NCBI RefSeq assembly: GCF_018100795.1
Contig: NZ_JAGJDY010000011.1
Location: 99,158-163,157 of the forward strand
Reading direction: 5' to 3'
Source of the DNA: Alteromonas sp. MMG017
GTDB lineage: Bacteria; Pseudomonadota; Gammaproteobacteria; Enterobacterales; Alteromonadaceae
DNA length: 64,000 bases
Positions 10,001 through 18,703 of the stretch are shown one piece after another. The notes beneath the pieces are model-generated. The model was not told the DNA's origin. It worked only from the letters and a program-made list of their open reading frames with translations, and ran no database searches. Within the stretch, counting starts at the first letter, position 1. Each line of letters starts with the position of its first letter. The position numbers and the translations under genes were made by a program.

Positions 10001-10879
10001 TTATAGCATAAGCCGTGTTGCAGTGGCGAAGGCCACATCAAGCTTGTGATACGCCGCTTCATTAATGAAGTGAGGATAGGTTTCTTGCGCTTCTTGCCAT
10101 TCAATGTCTTTACCATCAAAAGATCGAAACACTGGTGCGCCAGGAATGAGTGGGGCGAAGTCATTGTCTTGCAATGAATGGTGAATCATCGCAGTACGTT
10201 TACCCTCGGCATTTAGTGGAAATTTAATATTTTCCCCTAGTCTAAATACCTCGCACTCGGGATATTGTTCAAGGCTATCTGTGTTGTAGGCTTGGCAAAA
10301 ATCGAGGATCACTTCAGCCATGGTTTGGGTAAGCAAATAAACGTCTTCTCGTAATACACCTTGAGGCTGTGCGCCTACTTCAATCATCACGCCACGTTTG
10401 CCCGTGGTACACAAATAACCGTGTTCTAAATACGGTTTTTCATCTTCCAATAGAATGTTCGCTTCAGGCATATGATGTTTTACAAATCGAGCAAGCTGAA
10501 CGTGGAAGTCATCAGCTTCTAAAATAATAAGTGTTGCACCCATGTTACTGGTGGTGTTGTGAATATCAATCACCAAGTCAGTGGCAGAATCGCCTTTCGG
10601 GCCAAATTGTTGGTTAAGCTGTTTGGCCAGCTTAGCCTCTTTAGCTTCACTGTTTTTTTCTAACGCTTCTAGCGTGAATTGACGATTCAAATCTTCTTCA
10701 ACAAACCGTACATTAGCGCTTAGGGCATCTGGGTTAGCTATAGTCAGCGAAATATCCAATGATGAAAATCGCGATGCTAGCTCGTCAGAAAACCCTGAAG
10801 ATTGCCAGTTATGAATAAGCTGAATACCACTGGTTTCATTACCATGGGTTCCACCAACAAGCGCAATTTTATTAATCAT
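10001..10879 (-). CDS. Aspartoacylase-like zinc deacylase (AstE/AspA family)
   Basis: 292-residue member of the succinylglutamate desuccinylase/aspartoacylase carboxypeptidase family. Zinc-ligand motif GGTHGNETSG (residues 9-18, H and E), the substrate segment NPDALSANVRFVEEDLNRQF, and the second histidine motif DIHNTTSNMG are visible. This combination matches aspartoacylases, which hydrolyse N-acetyl-aspartate or N-acyl amino acids, better than AstE, and there is no ast operon here. The substrate is inferred. It lies downstream of yacG on the same strand, ten bases apart. Confidence 0.8.
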   Translation of the reverse strand: MINKIALVGGTHGNETSGIQLIHNWQSSGFSDELASRFSSLDISLTIANPDALSANVRFVEEDLNRQFTLEALEKNSEAKEAKLAKQLNQQFGPKGDSATDLVIDIHNTTSNMGATLIILEADDFHVQLARFVKHHMPEANILLEDEKPYLEHGYLCTTGKRGVMIEVGAQPQGVLREDVYLLTQTMAEVILDFCQAYNTDSLEQYPECEVFRLGENIKFPLNAEGKRTAMIHHSLQDNDFAPLIPGAPVFRSFDGKDIEWQEAQETYPHFINEAAYHKLDVAFATATRLML

Positions 10880-10889
10880 ATACTTCCTA

Positions 10890-11117
10890 TTAGTGTTTGA
10901 AAAAGTCGTCAGACTGTTTAGCGAGCATTGCTTCTATTTCTTCAATATCGACTTCTTGGGCGGAAGGCTGTTCAGAAGGCTTTGCAGCAATTTTCCTTTC
11001 CTCTGACGCCCATTCTCCTAAGTCAATAAGTTGGCACTTTTTGCTACAAAAGGGCCGAAATTCGCTGTCGTTATTCCAAGGAACCGACTTCGCGCAAATC
11101 GGGCAATCTACAACCAT
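10890..11117 (-). CDS. yacG: DNA gyrase inhibitor / zinc-binding protein YacG
   Basis: 75-residue protein with a four-cysteine zinc site: CPIC near the N-terminus and CSKKC about 16 residues later, followed by the conserved [12 protein letters not shown]. coli YacG binds GyrB and inhibits gyrase. Its place after coaE and zapD is the typical gammaproteobacterial order (coaE-zapD-yacG). Confidence 0.94.
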   Translation of the reverse strand: MVVDCPICAKSVPWNNDSEFRPFCSKKCQLIDLGEWASEERKIAAKPSEQPSAQEVDIEEIEAMLAKQSDDFFKH

Positions 11118-11172
11118 GAATTACTCCAGTGGTACAATAAAAGTGGTACAGTAAAATTACAATGGGAGTAGT

Positions 11173-11925
11173 TTAACAGGCTGCCAGTTTAAACTGAATA
11201 TTAGATTCGACAGCGGCGTTTTGGCCTTGTGCAGGAGAAAACCATAAAAAGCGTAGGGCGTAGCGGTATTTATTACCACTAAGGGTAGGGTAGTAGCCTT
11301 CATCTACACGGCACTTAATACGGATAAGCTCGTTTTTATCTTCAGCAGCACCTTGGTAGAAGCCGTTGTCAGCGGTAACCGTTTTGAATTGCCCGCGTTC
11401 TCGAATAAAAGACAAGCTAACGGCTATGGTGTCGTCTAGTAAGCTTAAAGTGTCGAGCCATTGCCCGATTTCTTGTTGGCGAACCTCGGCGGGTTGCTGT
11501 AGCCAAAAATGAAGATTGGGTAGGTCGAAACTACATGAACCACCTGGAATAGCGAAACGCTGCCTAATGGCACTTAGCAGTTTATCTTCTTTAAGCGCAC
11601 TGCCAAAGCGGCGGTCAGTTTTTAGCTTTTGCTTAAGATTAACAATCGTTTTAAGTGCTTGATCTAATGCGGCACTGTCAATTTTGGGGTGCTGTGACCA
11701 GTAAACGAGATTTTTTTCATGGGCATCTAAATCTTTGCTCATGTCTGAGCGCAAATCTAATCGCTCAATCAAATCGAGTAATTCAAACAACTGCTCAAAG
11801 AAAACCATTTGCAGTGGCACACTGTCAGATTTCGCGGTGCTTTTTAACTGCCCAAGAAGCTGCTCTACGCGCAGATAGTTACGCACTTTTTCCTTTAGGG
11901 GAAATTCGAATACAGCTTCGCTCAT
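11173..11925 (-). CDS. zapD: Cell division protein ZapD
   Basis: 250-residue cytoplasmic protein of the ZapD (YacF) family, which crosslinks and bundles FtsZ filaments. Recognisable segments include VFEFPLKEKVRNYLRVEQLL at the N-terminus, IPGGSCSFDLPNLHFWLQQP mid-protein, and the C-terminal RFLWFSPA. The length matches the family. Neighbours coaE (upstream) and yacG (downstream) are the conserved partners. Confidence 0.94.
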   Translation of the reverse strand: MSEAVFEFPLKEKVRNYLRVEQLLGQLKSTAKSDSVPLQMVFFEQLFELLDLIERLDLRSDMSKDLDAHEKNLVYWSQHPKIDSAALDQALKTIVNLKQKLKTDRRFGSALKEDKLLSAIRQRFAIPGGSCSFDLPNLHFWLQQPAEVRQQEIGQWLDTLSLLDDTIAVSLSFIRERGQFKTVTADNGFYQGAAEDKNELIRIKCRVDEGYYPTLSGNKYRYALRFLWFSPAQGQNAAVESNIQFKLAAC

Positions 11926-12091
11926 GGATATCCTTAAAACACATAGACTTAACCCTAAAGCCTAATGCATGAACTGCCCTAAGCCAAGCCTACTTTCATA
12001 ATCAATTAAACTTTTGACGAGTTTTAAGGAAAAAAGTTGCAGTTAAACCGGATTTACGGAAAATTTTCGTTATTTGCACTGTATTTGCCAG

Positions 12092-12751
12092 TTACTGACC
12101 GGTGTACTTACTGTGTAGGGTGAGTACTTGCTCATTCAGAAAACCGAGGGTTTTACTATTATCGATGACATCATCTGCAGCAGCTAATCGTTCTTTTCGC
12201 GTCGCTTGAGATGCCATAATACTTTCAATAATTTGCTTGGTACTGCCATCGCGTTGCATGGCTCGTTCAAGCTGCATAGACTCGGGGCAATCTACCACAA
12301 TTACGCGGTCGCATAATTCTGTGAGGTTGCCCTCAACCAATAAGGGAACCGATAATATACAATAATGGCTGGTCGCATCAGCTATTTGTTGCAGCATAGT
12401 TTTGCGAATAAGCGGATGTAATAATTGATTGAGCCATTGCTTTTCTTCGCTGCTATTAAAAACTCGTTCTCGTAAAGCAGCTCTGTTAAGGGTGCTATCT
12501 TCTAACAAAATAGCGTGCCCAAAGTGCTCGGTTATTTTAACTAGCCCCTCGCTTCCGGGAATAACAACATCTCGAGCCACTTCGTCGGCATCGATAATAT
12601 CAATACCTAACGCTGCGAATTGACTTGTAGCGGCAGACTTCCCGCTACCTATTCCGCCAGTAAGGCCAACGACTATTTTATCATTTGTGTTCGAAGGCAC
12701 TTTCTTTTCTGCTTCTGTTGTCTTACTTGCAGCCATTACTGTAGCGCCCAT
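12092..12751 (-). CDS. coaE: Dephospho-CoA kinase
   Basis: 219-residue P-loop kinase that phosphorylates dephospho-CoA, the last step of coenzyme A synthesis. Walker A is GLTGGIGSGKS, followed by IDIIDADEVARDVV, typical of CoaE, and LVVEGNLTELCDRVIVVDCP with the adenylate-kinase-like lid. There is an unusual ~27-residue polar N-terminal extension before the P loop. A second ATG at 12736 overlaps the pilD stop (TAATG), so translation may start there and be coupled to pilD. Neither start has a clear Shine-Dalgarno sequence. Confidence 0.93.
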   Translation of the reverse strand: MGATVMAASKTTEAEKKVPSNTNDKIVVGLTGGIGSGKSAATSQFAALGIDIIDADEVARDVVIPGSEGLVKITEHFGHAILLEDSTLNRAALRERVFNSSEEKQWLNQLLHPLIRKTMLQQIADATSHYCILSVPLLVEGNLTELCDRVIVVDCPESMQLERAMQRDGSTKQIIESIMASQATRKERLAAADDVIDNSKTLGFLNEQVLTLHSKYTGQ

Positions 12752-13671
12752 TTTATATAGTGGGTAATAATCGTGTCTTTATAAAACAGGGTTATCCAAC
12801 CTGCAACGGCTAAGTATGGTCCGAAGGGGATAGCCAATGATTTCCCCTTGTTTTGGAATAGCATAATAGCAATACCGGCAATAGCCCCTACAATTGAAGA
12901 CAGTAAAATGATAATCGGCAAGCCCTGCCAGCCAGTGAAGGCGCCAAGTGCTGCTAGTATTTTGAAGTCGCCATATCCCATGCCTTCCTTTCCGGTGACT
13001 ATTTTAAACAACCAGAACACAGACCATAAACTCAAATATCCGGCGGCGGCACCAATAATGGCGTCAACTGGCCCAACAAAAATGGATTGGGTGCTAAGTA
13101 GTAAACCAATCCAAAGCAAGGGGAGGGTAAGTTGGTCTGGAAGCAGCATTTTATCTAAATCAATAAAAATTAGGGCGATAAGGATATAAGTAAATATCAC
13201 CGCCCATATTGCTTGCGGCGTTGGGCCAAAATAATAGGCGGCGAACGTACAGGTTAGTGCCGTGAATAACTCTACTAACGGATAGCGAATTGAAATAGGG
13301 GTTTTACAGTTTGAACATTTTCCGCGAAGGAATAGATAGCTAATGATAGGAATATTTTCCCATGCCCGAATTTTGTGACCGCAACTCGGGCAGGTGCTAT
13401 CTGGCTTAGCCAAATTAAACGTTTCAGGGGAAGATTGTGCACTAGCTTCTAGAGCCGCGTTTTTCTTGCTACCGGTTGTATGGCTATCTGTTACATCGCT
13501 ATCAGTTTCACTAAAGTAACTGGCGTATTCCTGCTTCCAACTGTTTTCCATCATAATGGGCAAGCGATGAATAACCACATTTAAAAAGCTTCCTACCATT
13601 AAGCTCACCACAAAAACAAATAGGTAGAATAACCACGGGTATAATTGGCTGGTAAGCAATATCGCTTCCAT
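12736..13671 (-). CDS. pilD: Type IV prepilin peptidase / N-methyltransferase
   Basis: 311-residue polytopic inner-membrane aspartyl protease that cleaves prepilin leader peptides and methylates the new N-terminus. The zinc-binding CPSCGHKIRAWENIPIISYL and CSNCKTPISIRYPLVE (CxxC...CxxC) characterise the bifunctional class. The two catalytic aspartates are in FIDLDKMLLPD and GMGYGDFKILAALGA. About eight membrane segments are seen. It is the third gene of the pil block and overlaps coaE, the usual pilD-coaE link. Confidence 0.95.
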   Translation of the reverse strand: MEAILLTSQLYPWLFYLFVFVVSLMVGSFLNVVIHRLPIMMENSWKQEYASYFSETDSDVTDSHTTGSKKNAALEASAQSSPETFNLAKPDSTCPSCGHKIRAWENIPIISYLFLRGKCSNCKTPISIRYPLVELFTALTCTFAAYYFGPTPQAIWAVIFTYILIALIFIDLDKMLLPDQLTLPLLWIGLLLSTQSIFVGPVDAIIGAAAGYLSLWSVFWLFKIVTGKEGMGYGDFKILAALGAFTGWQGLPIIILLSSIVGAIAGIAIMLFQNKGKSLAIPFGPYLAVAGWITLFYKDTIITHYIKWALQ

Positions 13672-13707
13672 AAAATAGCGTTCTCTTTTTTATTTTAGTT
13701 AATAATG

Positions 13708-13734
13708 CAAAAAAGGCCTGCGCTGGGCAAGCCT
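13708..13734 (-). terminator. Terminator between pilC and pilD
   Basis: On the minus strand AGGCTTGC pairs with GCAGGCCT (one G-T pair) around a five-base loop and is followed by six T. It lies after the pilC stop and 37 bases before the pilD start, so it may attenuate pilD/coaE expression from the pil promoter. Confidence 0.7.
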
Positions 13735-13780
13735 AATCATGTGTAGAGCACAAACAAAACAAGTGCCAGCTGGCAAAAAG

Positions 13781-14992
13781 TTATACCACATTACCCATTT
13801 CAAATATGGGAAGGTACATGGCAATAATAAGGCCGCCAATCACCACGCCGAGCACTGCCATGATCATTGGCTCTAATAAGCTGGTTAAGCCATCGACCAT
13901 ATCATCCACTTCAGCTTCATATATTGTTGCTATTTTACTGAGCATTTCCTCAACCGAGCCAGATTCTTCACCAATGGCGACCATTTGCGTCACCATATCA
14001 GGAAATACATTGGTAGCGCGCATGGAGATATACATTGGCATACCGCCAGCCACTTCTTTTCTAATATATAAGATAGCGTCTCTAAATACCGCATTACCTG
14101 ACGCGCCCGCTGCCGATTCAAGTGCGCCAATTAAAGGTACACCGGCAGCAAAAGTAGTTGCGAGGGTACGAGTAAATCGCGCAATACTGGCTTTTTTGAG
14201 AATGTTTCCGATAACAGGAATTTTAAGTATGCCTTTATCAACTTTGTCGCGAAAGCTTTGGCTTTTCTTATGAGCACGCATAAATAAGTAACCAGCGAAG
14301 AAAGTGCCTGCGCCTATGAAAATACCGTAGTTTTGAACAAAATTTGAAATTGCGAGTACGAATAGCGTAAATGCAGGAAGCTCGGCACCGAAGCCGCTGA
14401 AGATTTCTTCAAATTGAGGCACAACGAAAACCAGTAAGATAGTGGTTACAATAAATGCGACCACCACTACAGCAATGGGATAAAACATCGCTTTTTTAAT
14501 TTTTGATTTAAGTGCTTCAGATTTCTCTTTATAGGTGGCTATTCTATCGTAAATGGTTTCAAGTGCACCAGATTGCTCTCCAGTAAATACTAAGTCGCAA
14601 TATAGGTCATCGAAATATTCAGGATGTTTACGGAGTGAATTTGAAAGAGGGTTACCAGAGCGTACTTCATTGGCAATTTCGTTAAGTAGTTTTCGCATTG
14701 ATGCTTTAGCATGACCTTGCGCTACCATATCTAATGATTGAATAAGTGTTACACCAGCAGAGAGCATAGTGGCTATTTGGCGAGAAAAAACAGATATATC
14801 TGCAGCAGTGATTTTTTTCTCTCTAGCACCAAACAATGGTTTAGCGAACTTTTTAACTCGATTGGCTGATATGCCTTGGCGTCGCAATAGGTTTTTCGCT
14901 TCAGACAGGGATGTGGCTGAAATTTCACCCTTAAGCTTATTCCCTTTTCGATCTTTACCTTGCCATATAAAAGTAGTTGCTACTTTAGCCAT
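13781..14992 (-). CDS. pilC: Type IV pilus inner-membrane platform protein PilC
   Basis: 403-residue GspF/PilC-family protein with two homologous cytoplasmic domains and three membrane segments. Typical segments: FSRQIATMLSAGVTLIQSLD, FTGEQSGALETIYDRIATYK, TRTLATTFAAGVPLIGALES and GEESGSVEEMLSKIATIYEA. It couples the assembly ATPases to the growing pilin shaft. The frame is open to 15040, but the ATG at 14992 is preceded by AGGGG and gives the family N-terminus MAKVATTFIWQGKDRKG. The longer start would read into the upstream terminator. No pilB gene precedes it. Confidence 0.95.
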   Translation of the reverse strand: MAKVATTFIWQGKDRKGNKLKGEISATSLSEAKNLLRRQGISANRVKKFAKPLFGAREKKITAADISVFSRQIATMLSAGVTLIQSLDMVAQGHAKASMRKLLNEIANEVRSGNPLSNSLRKHPEYFDDLYCDLVFTGEQSGALETIYDRIATYKEKSEALKSKIKKAMFYPIAVVVVAFIVTTILLVFVVPQFEEIFSGFGAELPAFTLFVLAISNFVQNYGIFIGAGTFFAGYLFMRAHKKSQSFRDKVDKGILKIPVIGNILKKASIARFTRTLATTFAAGVPLIGALESAAGASGNAVFRDAILYIRKEVAGGMPMYISMRATNVFPDMVTQMVAIGEESGSVEEMLSKIATIYEAEVDDMVDGLTSLLEPMIMAVLGVVIGGLIIAMYLPIFEMGNVV

Positions 14993-15043
14993 GAGAGCCC
15001 CTGCGTATAGTTTGCCTAAAACGTGTGCATCTAGTAACAAAAA

Positions 15044-15063
15044 AGCCCAGTCGAAACTGGGCT
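15044..15063 (-). terminator. Terminator between pilA and pilC
   Basis: On the minus strand AGCCCAGT-TTCG-ACTGGGCT followed by TTTTTTG: an ideal 8-bp stem with a stable TTCG tetraloop. It lies 20 bases after the pilA stop, so most pilA transcripts should end here, leaving pilin far more abundant than PilC. Confidence 0.92.
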
Positions 15064-15082
15064 AAGTACTAAAAAAGTTTGC

Positions 15083-15502
15083 TTAGCAAAGGGTGCCAGG
15101 GTTACATGTCGCTGCCCAAGTTACCTTTCCTGAACCGAAAGTAGGAGTTAGTGTATAGGTTGAATTCTTAATATCTGAATCAGTAGCTGCTGTTGCTACA
15201 ATAACACCTGCTGTGGTCTTAAGACCGATAACTCCACTACCAGCAGTTACATCTGCCGGAATACCGTTCGAGCCTGAAGTGCCTCCAGTACAGGCTGTTA
15301 AAGCTCCAGTAGTTTGAGCGCAAATCTCAACAGCAGTTTTTGCTGCGGCAGTAGCATTCGTTACTTCAGTAAATTTAGCTTTCTGGGTATAACCCTGATA
15401 AGCAGGTAAAGCGATTGCCGCCAAAATACCGATAATGGCAACAACGATCATTAGTTCGATTAGGGTGAAACCCTTTTGGTTTTTATTATTCATGTTCATC
15501 AT
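15083..15502 (-). CDS. pilA: Major type IV pilin (PilA-like)
   Basis: 139-residue type IVa prepilin. A short positively charged leader ends at QKG, and cleavage before [20 protein letters not shown] gives the canonical N-terminal Phe and Glu5 of mature pilin. The C-terminal domain has two possible cysteine pairs ([11 protein letters not shown] and the terminal CNPGTLC), the second forming the usual D-region disulfide. The body is rich in Thr, Ala and Gly. A CGGAG ribosome-binding site precedes overlapping ATG codons at 15502, 15499 and 15493. The downstream terminator isolates it from pilC. Confidence 0.96.
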   Translation of the reverse strand: MMNMNNKNQKGFTLIELMIVVAIIGILAAIALPAYQGYTQKAKFTEVTNATAAAKTAVEICAQTTGALTACTGGTSGSNGIPADVTAGSGVIGLKTTAGVIVATAATDSDIKNSTYTLTPTFGSGKVTWAATCNPGTLC

Positions 15503-15864
15503 GGTTTTCTCCGGGACGTGTATAGCACGTTAAGTTTAAATGTAATTCAAATTGACGTTTATACCCGAGTCGTCCTTAAACGCCCCTGGTACTTGAATCT
15601 AAGTATATAAATTAATTGGTCAGTGACAAGTATGCAGAAAAATACCTATGTCTGACTTTTTCAGTATGACACGTTCAATTAGTGCTTTGCAGCCCTATGT
15701 TGTTGAACTTTGGTATGAATTTACAACTTTCGTACGTATAGATAACTATACTACGTAGAACGAAACCGATGAAACGTACCTACAAAGTAGTAAAGCGACT
15801 TTATACCTAAGCACGTTATTTGAACTGTTACATGTGAACTTAACGCAAGATATTCGCAACCTTT
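15503..15864. other. pilA-nadC intergenic region
   Basis: About 360 bases without a gene. It should hold the pilA promoter. The palindrome ACGTG-TATAG-CACGT (15516-15530) sits in the pilA leader immediately upstream of its ribosome-binding site. I looked for a sigma-54 -24/-12 pair, common at pilA, and did not find a convincing one. No terminator for nadC is evident. Confidence 0.5.
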
Positions 15865-16719
15865 TTACGCTAAGTTCACTCTTAGTGATAAATCAATTGC
15901 TTGCACGTTCTTGGTTAATGCACCAGATGAAATATAGTCTACACCCAGTGTTGCTAGCGACGATAACCGTTCATCGGTAATGTTACCTGACACTTCCAGT
16001 TTACATTGCCCTTGGGTTAGCGCTACTGCCTTTTGGATCTGTTCGTTGCTAAAGTTATCCAACATAACGATGTCAGCCCCTGCAAGAAGTGCTTGTTGTA
16101 ATTCATCTAAGCTTTCTACTTCTACTTCAACAGGCTTACTAGGTTTCATTTCTTTGGCGCGGCTTATTGCTTTCTCTATAGAGCCGCAGGAAAAAATGTG
16201 GTTTTCTTTAATTAAGAACGCATCAAACAAACCGATACGATGATTTTGCCCGCCGCCACAATTCACCGCGTACTTCTGTGCCATGCGAAGACCAGGGAGG
16301 GTTTTGCGCGTATCAAGAATTTTAGTGTTGCTTCCTGCAAGCAATTTAGCGTAGCTTGCCGTCACTGTCGCCGTAGCAGAAAGGGTTTGCAGAAAGTTAA
16401 GTGCTACACGCTCGGCAGTCAGAATGGCGCGAGCCGAGCCTGTTAAGGTAAGCAGAGTAGTATCGGCCTCTACGGTGTCGCCGTCTTTCACTTGCCATAC
16501 TAATTCTAGGCTCTCATCAATTAACGCAAACGCTTGCTCAACCCAAGCTACGCCGCAAATAACACAATGCTCACGGGTAATAATAGTGGCCGTCGCGTTT
16601 TCGCTTTCATCTATTAAATTCGCAGTAATGTCGTTATGCGCGTTAAGCTCGCCACCTAAATCTTCAATAAGTGCGAGAGAAACTTGTTCGCGGATGGCGT
16701 TAATGTCGGGTGAAATCAT
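15865..16719 (-). CDS. nadC: Nicotinate-nucleotide pyrophosphorylase (quinolinate phosphoribosyltransferase)
   Basis: 284-residue cytoplasmic enzyme converting quinolinate and PRPP to nicotinate mononucleotide in de novo NAD synthesis. Diagnostic segments: ERVALNFLQTLSATATVTA, KILDTRKTLPGLRMAQKYAV, GGGQNHRIGLFDAFLIKENH, VEVEVESLDELQQALLAGAD and the C-terminal DYISSGALTKN. The length is normal. It lies between pilA and the retropepsin-like gene on the same strand. In Pseudomonas and relatives nadC also neighbours pilA and ampD. Confidence 0.97.
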   Translation of the reverse strand: MISPDINAIREQVSLALIEDLGGELNAHNDITANLIDESENATATIITREHCVICGVAWVEQAFALIDESLELVWQVKDGDTVEADTTLLTLTGSARAILTAERVALNFLQTLSATATVTASYAKLLAGSNTKILDTRKTLPGLRMAQKYAVNCGGGQNHRIGLFDAFLIKENHIFSCGSIEKAISRAKEMKPSKPVEVEVESLDELQQALLAGADIVMLDNFSNEQIQKAVALTQGQCKLEVSGNITDERLSSLATLGVDYISSGALTKNVQAIDLSLRVNLA

Positions 16720-16737
16720 GATGGCTGCTGTTTAGAA

Positions 16738-17268
16738 TTAAAGGGTACGCAATATTAACCAATCTCCGCGCTGAGTAAACTCTAATTGCCGTAAAACACT
16801 CATTCCAAGCAAGATATGTTCACTTTGCATACCGGGGTTTAAGTTTGCGCTAACATTGTTTAATACAATGTCGCCAATTCGAAGGGTATCGATACGTGAT
16901 TCAGCAACGGTAACGGTTCCATTCGCCGTATTGGCTAAGCCTTTACGACCAGCTTGTAGTTGCAGCCTCTGGGCTAAATGAGCAGGAATAGACACATCGG
17001 TAGCACCGGTATCAACCAAAAATACCACTTCCTCGCCATTTATATAACCAGAAGTAACATAGTGACCAGCCCGATTCTGCTTCAAACGCACTTCTGTTTG
17101 AGACCCAATACGCTGTGACTGGGGCTCGCTATTCGGGTTAACTTGCTTATCGAGCAAGCCAGAAAAAACATAGACCAGTAGGCCAAACCCACAAATCCAC
17201 GCCAGCACCACCATATACTTACCAGCAGAACTCTCGCCCACAGAATCATCTTCACTCATATAAAACAT
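16738..17268 (-). CDS. Membrane-anchored retropepsin-like aspartic protease (clan AA, TIGR02281-type)
   Basis: 176-residue protein with one N-terminal membrane segment (about residues 18-38, MVVLAWICGFGLLVYVFSGL) and a periplasmic single-domain aspartic protease. The active-site motif VFLVDTGATDVSIP and the later ILLGMSVLRQLEF (the ILG-type flap/core strand) match the family, which works as a homodimer. Cellular substrate is unknown. A second ATG lies three codons in. It ends 18 bases before nadC on the same strand, so the two may be cotranscribed. Confidence 0.82.
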   Translation of the reverse strand: MFYMSEDDSVGESSAGKYMVVLAWICGFGLLVYVFSGLLDKQVNPNSEPQSQRIGSQTEVRLKQNRAGHYVTSGYINGEEVVFLVDTGATDVSIPAHLAQRLQLQAGRKGLANTANGTVTVAESRIDTLRIGDIVLNNVSANLNPGMQSEHILLGMSVLRQLEFTQRGDWLILRTL

Positions 17269-17349
17269 CTCACTTCTTTTTATCGTTCTCTTTATACCGC
17301 CTTTCTACGTACATATAAATGTATCGGCCTAACTAATAGAGTTCGTAAC

Positions 17350-17565
17350 CATTTATTCCTTGTGCAGCAGGGAGCTGCATTTCTTTCTATTCTCAAAATT
17401 ATTAGCGATCTAATAAGTGTAAGGTGAGAGTGAAGATAAAGCCGTCTGCAGACGAGCCTCCATGGATGGATTCACGGCGTGCTGTGTCTCAAACTCACCT
17501 TTCACTAAAAATGTTGATATGAGTTCCAATCAAGTAGCCGTTCGTCAAAGTAGTAAGACAACATC
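17350..17565. repeat. Structured intergenic repeat, copy 1 (incomplete hairpin)
   Basis: First of three tandem units between the protease gene and ampD. The unit begins with a TTGTGCAGCAGGGA-type segment and contains a hairpin core at 17423-17499. Compared with copies 2 and 3 it lacks about 19 bases of the inner CTGCAGCAT / ATGCTGCAG stem, and its outer right arm no longer pairs well with the left arm, so it looks like a decayed or recombinant copy. After the core it shares with copy 2 a TTGATATGAGTTCCAATCAA segment. Confidence 0.85.
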
Positions 17566-17800
17566 CATTTAAAACCTTGTGCAGCAGGGAACTGCACTTC
17601 TTTCTGTTTTCTAAAAATACTAGCAATCTATAGTAAGTGTAAGGTGAGTCTGGGGGTAAAGCCGTCTGCAGCATGGATGCTGCAGCCGAGCCTCCATGGA
17701 CGGATTCACGGCGTGCTTTACCCCTAAACTCACCTTTCACTCAAAATGTTGATATGAGTTCCAATCAAATAATCATTTGTCAAAGCAGTCAGCCAGCATC
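17566..17800. repeat. Structured intergenic repeat, copy 2
   Basis: Full-length 235-base unit. The core at 17643-17734 is a nested hairpin: outer arms GGTGAGTCTGGGGGTAAAGC and GCTTTACCCCTAAACTCACC pair, an inner stem CTGCAGCAT / ATGCTGCAG follows, then the conserved CCTCCATGGAcGGATTCACG segment. No open reading frame of substance crosses it in a convincing way. Confidence 0.9.
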
Positions 17801-17970
17801 CATTTAAAACCTTGTGCAGCAGGGAACTGCATTTCTTTCTATTCTCAAAATTATTAGCGATCTAATAAGTGTAAGGTGAGAGTGAAGATAAAGCCGTCTG
17901 CAGCATGGATGCTGCAGCCGAGCCTCCATGGATGGATTCACGGCGTGCTTTACCTTCACTCTCACCATGC
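17801..17970. repeat. Structured intergenic repeat, copy 3
   Basis: Third unit. Core at 17875-17966: outer arms GGTGAGAGTGAAGATAAAGC and GCTTTACCTTCACTCTCACC pair with a single mismatch although their sequence differs from copy 2, so pairing rather than sequence is kept. The inner stem CTGCAGCAT / ATGCTGCAG is the same. Homology to the other copies stops right after the core, about 90 bases before ampD. Confidence 0.9.
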
Positions 17971-18059
17971 ACAGATACGCAGTGCGTTAAGCTTGTGCCT
18001 GTGGGCGGCTGGTGTCACACTGTTATTAATGAAAACAACGTAACGAATTTTCAAATTAT

Positions 18060-18641
18060 ATGGTGTTATACGAGCCCGCGACGCTAATTGATTGCCCCCA
18101 TTATGATGAACGGCCCGACGAAAACGATGTGAGCGTGTTGGTTATTCACAATATTTCGTTGCCTCCCTCACAGTTCGGTACATCAGGCATTCGTGAATTG
18201 TTTACCGGTACGTTAGACCCTGATGAACACCCGTTTTATAAAGAAATAGCAGGTATTAGGGTGTCTGCGCATTGCGTTATTTACCGCACCGGTGAGATAG
18301 AGCAGTTCGTGCCCTTTAATAAGCGGGCGTGGCATGCAGGGTTATCAACGTTTCAAGGCCGCTCTCGTTGTAACGACTTTACCATTGGTATCGAGTTAGA
18401 AGGCACTGATACTTTGCCTTACACAGATGCCCAATATGAACAACTTTCGAGATTGAGTAAGTTTATATTGCAACAATACCCGCAAATTTCGTTAGGGCGT
18501 ATAGTAGGCCATAATGATATTGCGCCAGGGCGAAAAACCGATCCGGGTGTTGCGTTCGATTGGGCACGCTACAGACAGTTACTCGATTTAAATAGCATCT
18601 TAAGAGACACCCCAAGAAACATCATAAACAAAAAAAGATAA
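18060..18641 (+). CDS. ampD: 1,6-anhydro-N-acetylmuramyl-L-alanine amidase AmpD
   Basis: 193-residue cytoplasmic zinc amidase that recycles anhydro-muropeptides; loss of AmpD derepresses AmpC beta-lactamase in other species. The amidase-2 motifs are visible: VLVIHNISLPPSQFG (first His), SAHCVIYRTGEIEQFVPFNK, AWHAGLS, NDFTIGIELEG and VGHNDIAPGRKTDPG (His and Asp ligands). ampE follows 60 bases downstream as in enterics. The start ATG is close to a TATATGG context without a clear Shine-Dalgarno sequence. Confidence 0.95.
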   Translation: MVLYEPATLIDCPHYDERPDENDVSVLVIHNISLPPSQFGTSGIRELFTGTLDPDEHPFYKEIAGIRVSAHCVIYRTGEIEQFVPFNKRAWHAGLSTFQGRSRCNDFTIGIELEGTDTLPYTDAQYEQLSRLSKFILQQYPQISLGRIVGHNDIAPGRKTDPGVAFDWARYRQLLDLNSILRDTPRNIINKKR

Positions 18642-18703
18642 ATAGGGCGCTTAACCGCTAGTCCATTACCCCATAATTCAGCATTTCTACGGTAGGGAAT
18701 AAC

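Noticed and set aside
15503..15864. Sigma-54 promoter for pilA
   Set aside because: No GG-N10-GC with correct flanks was found on the minus strand in the region searched by eye.
17495..17740. 81-residue minus-strand reading frame inside the tandem repeats
   Set aside because: It is translated palindromic repeat sequence with no homologous look and changes between repeat copies; treated as an artefact.
17350..17970. CRISPR-like array
   Set aside because: Units are over 200 bases, contain nested palindromes, and have homologous rather than unique intervening sequence; no cas genes nearby.
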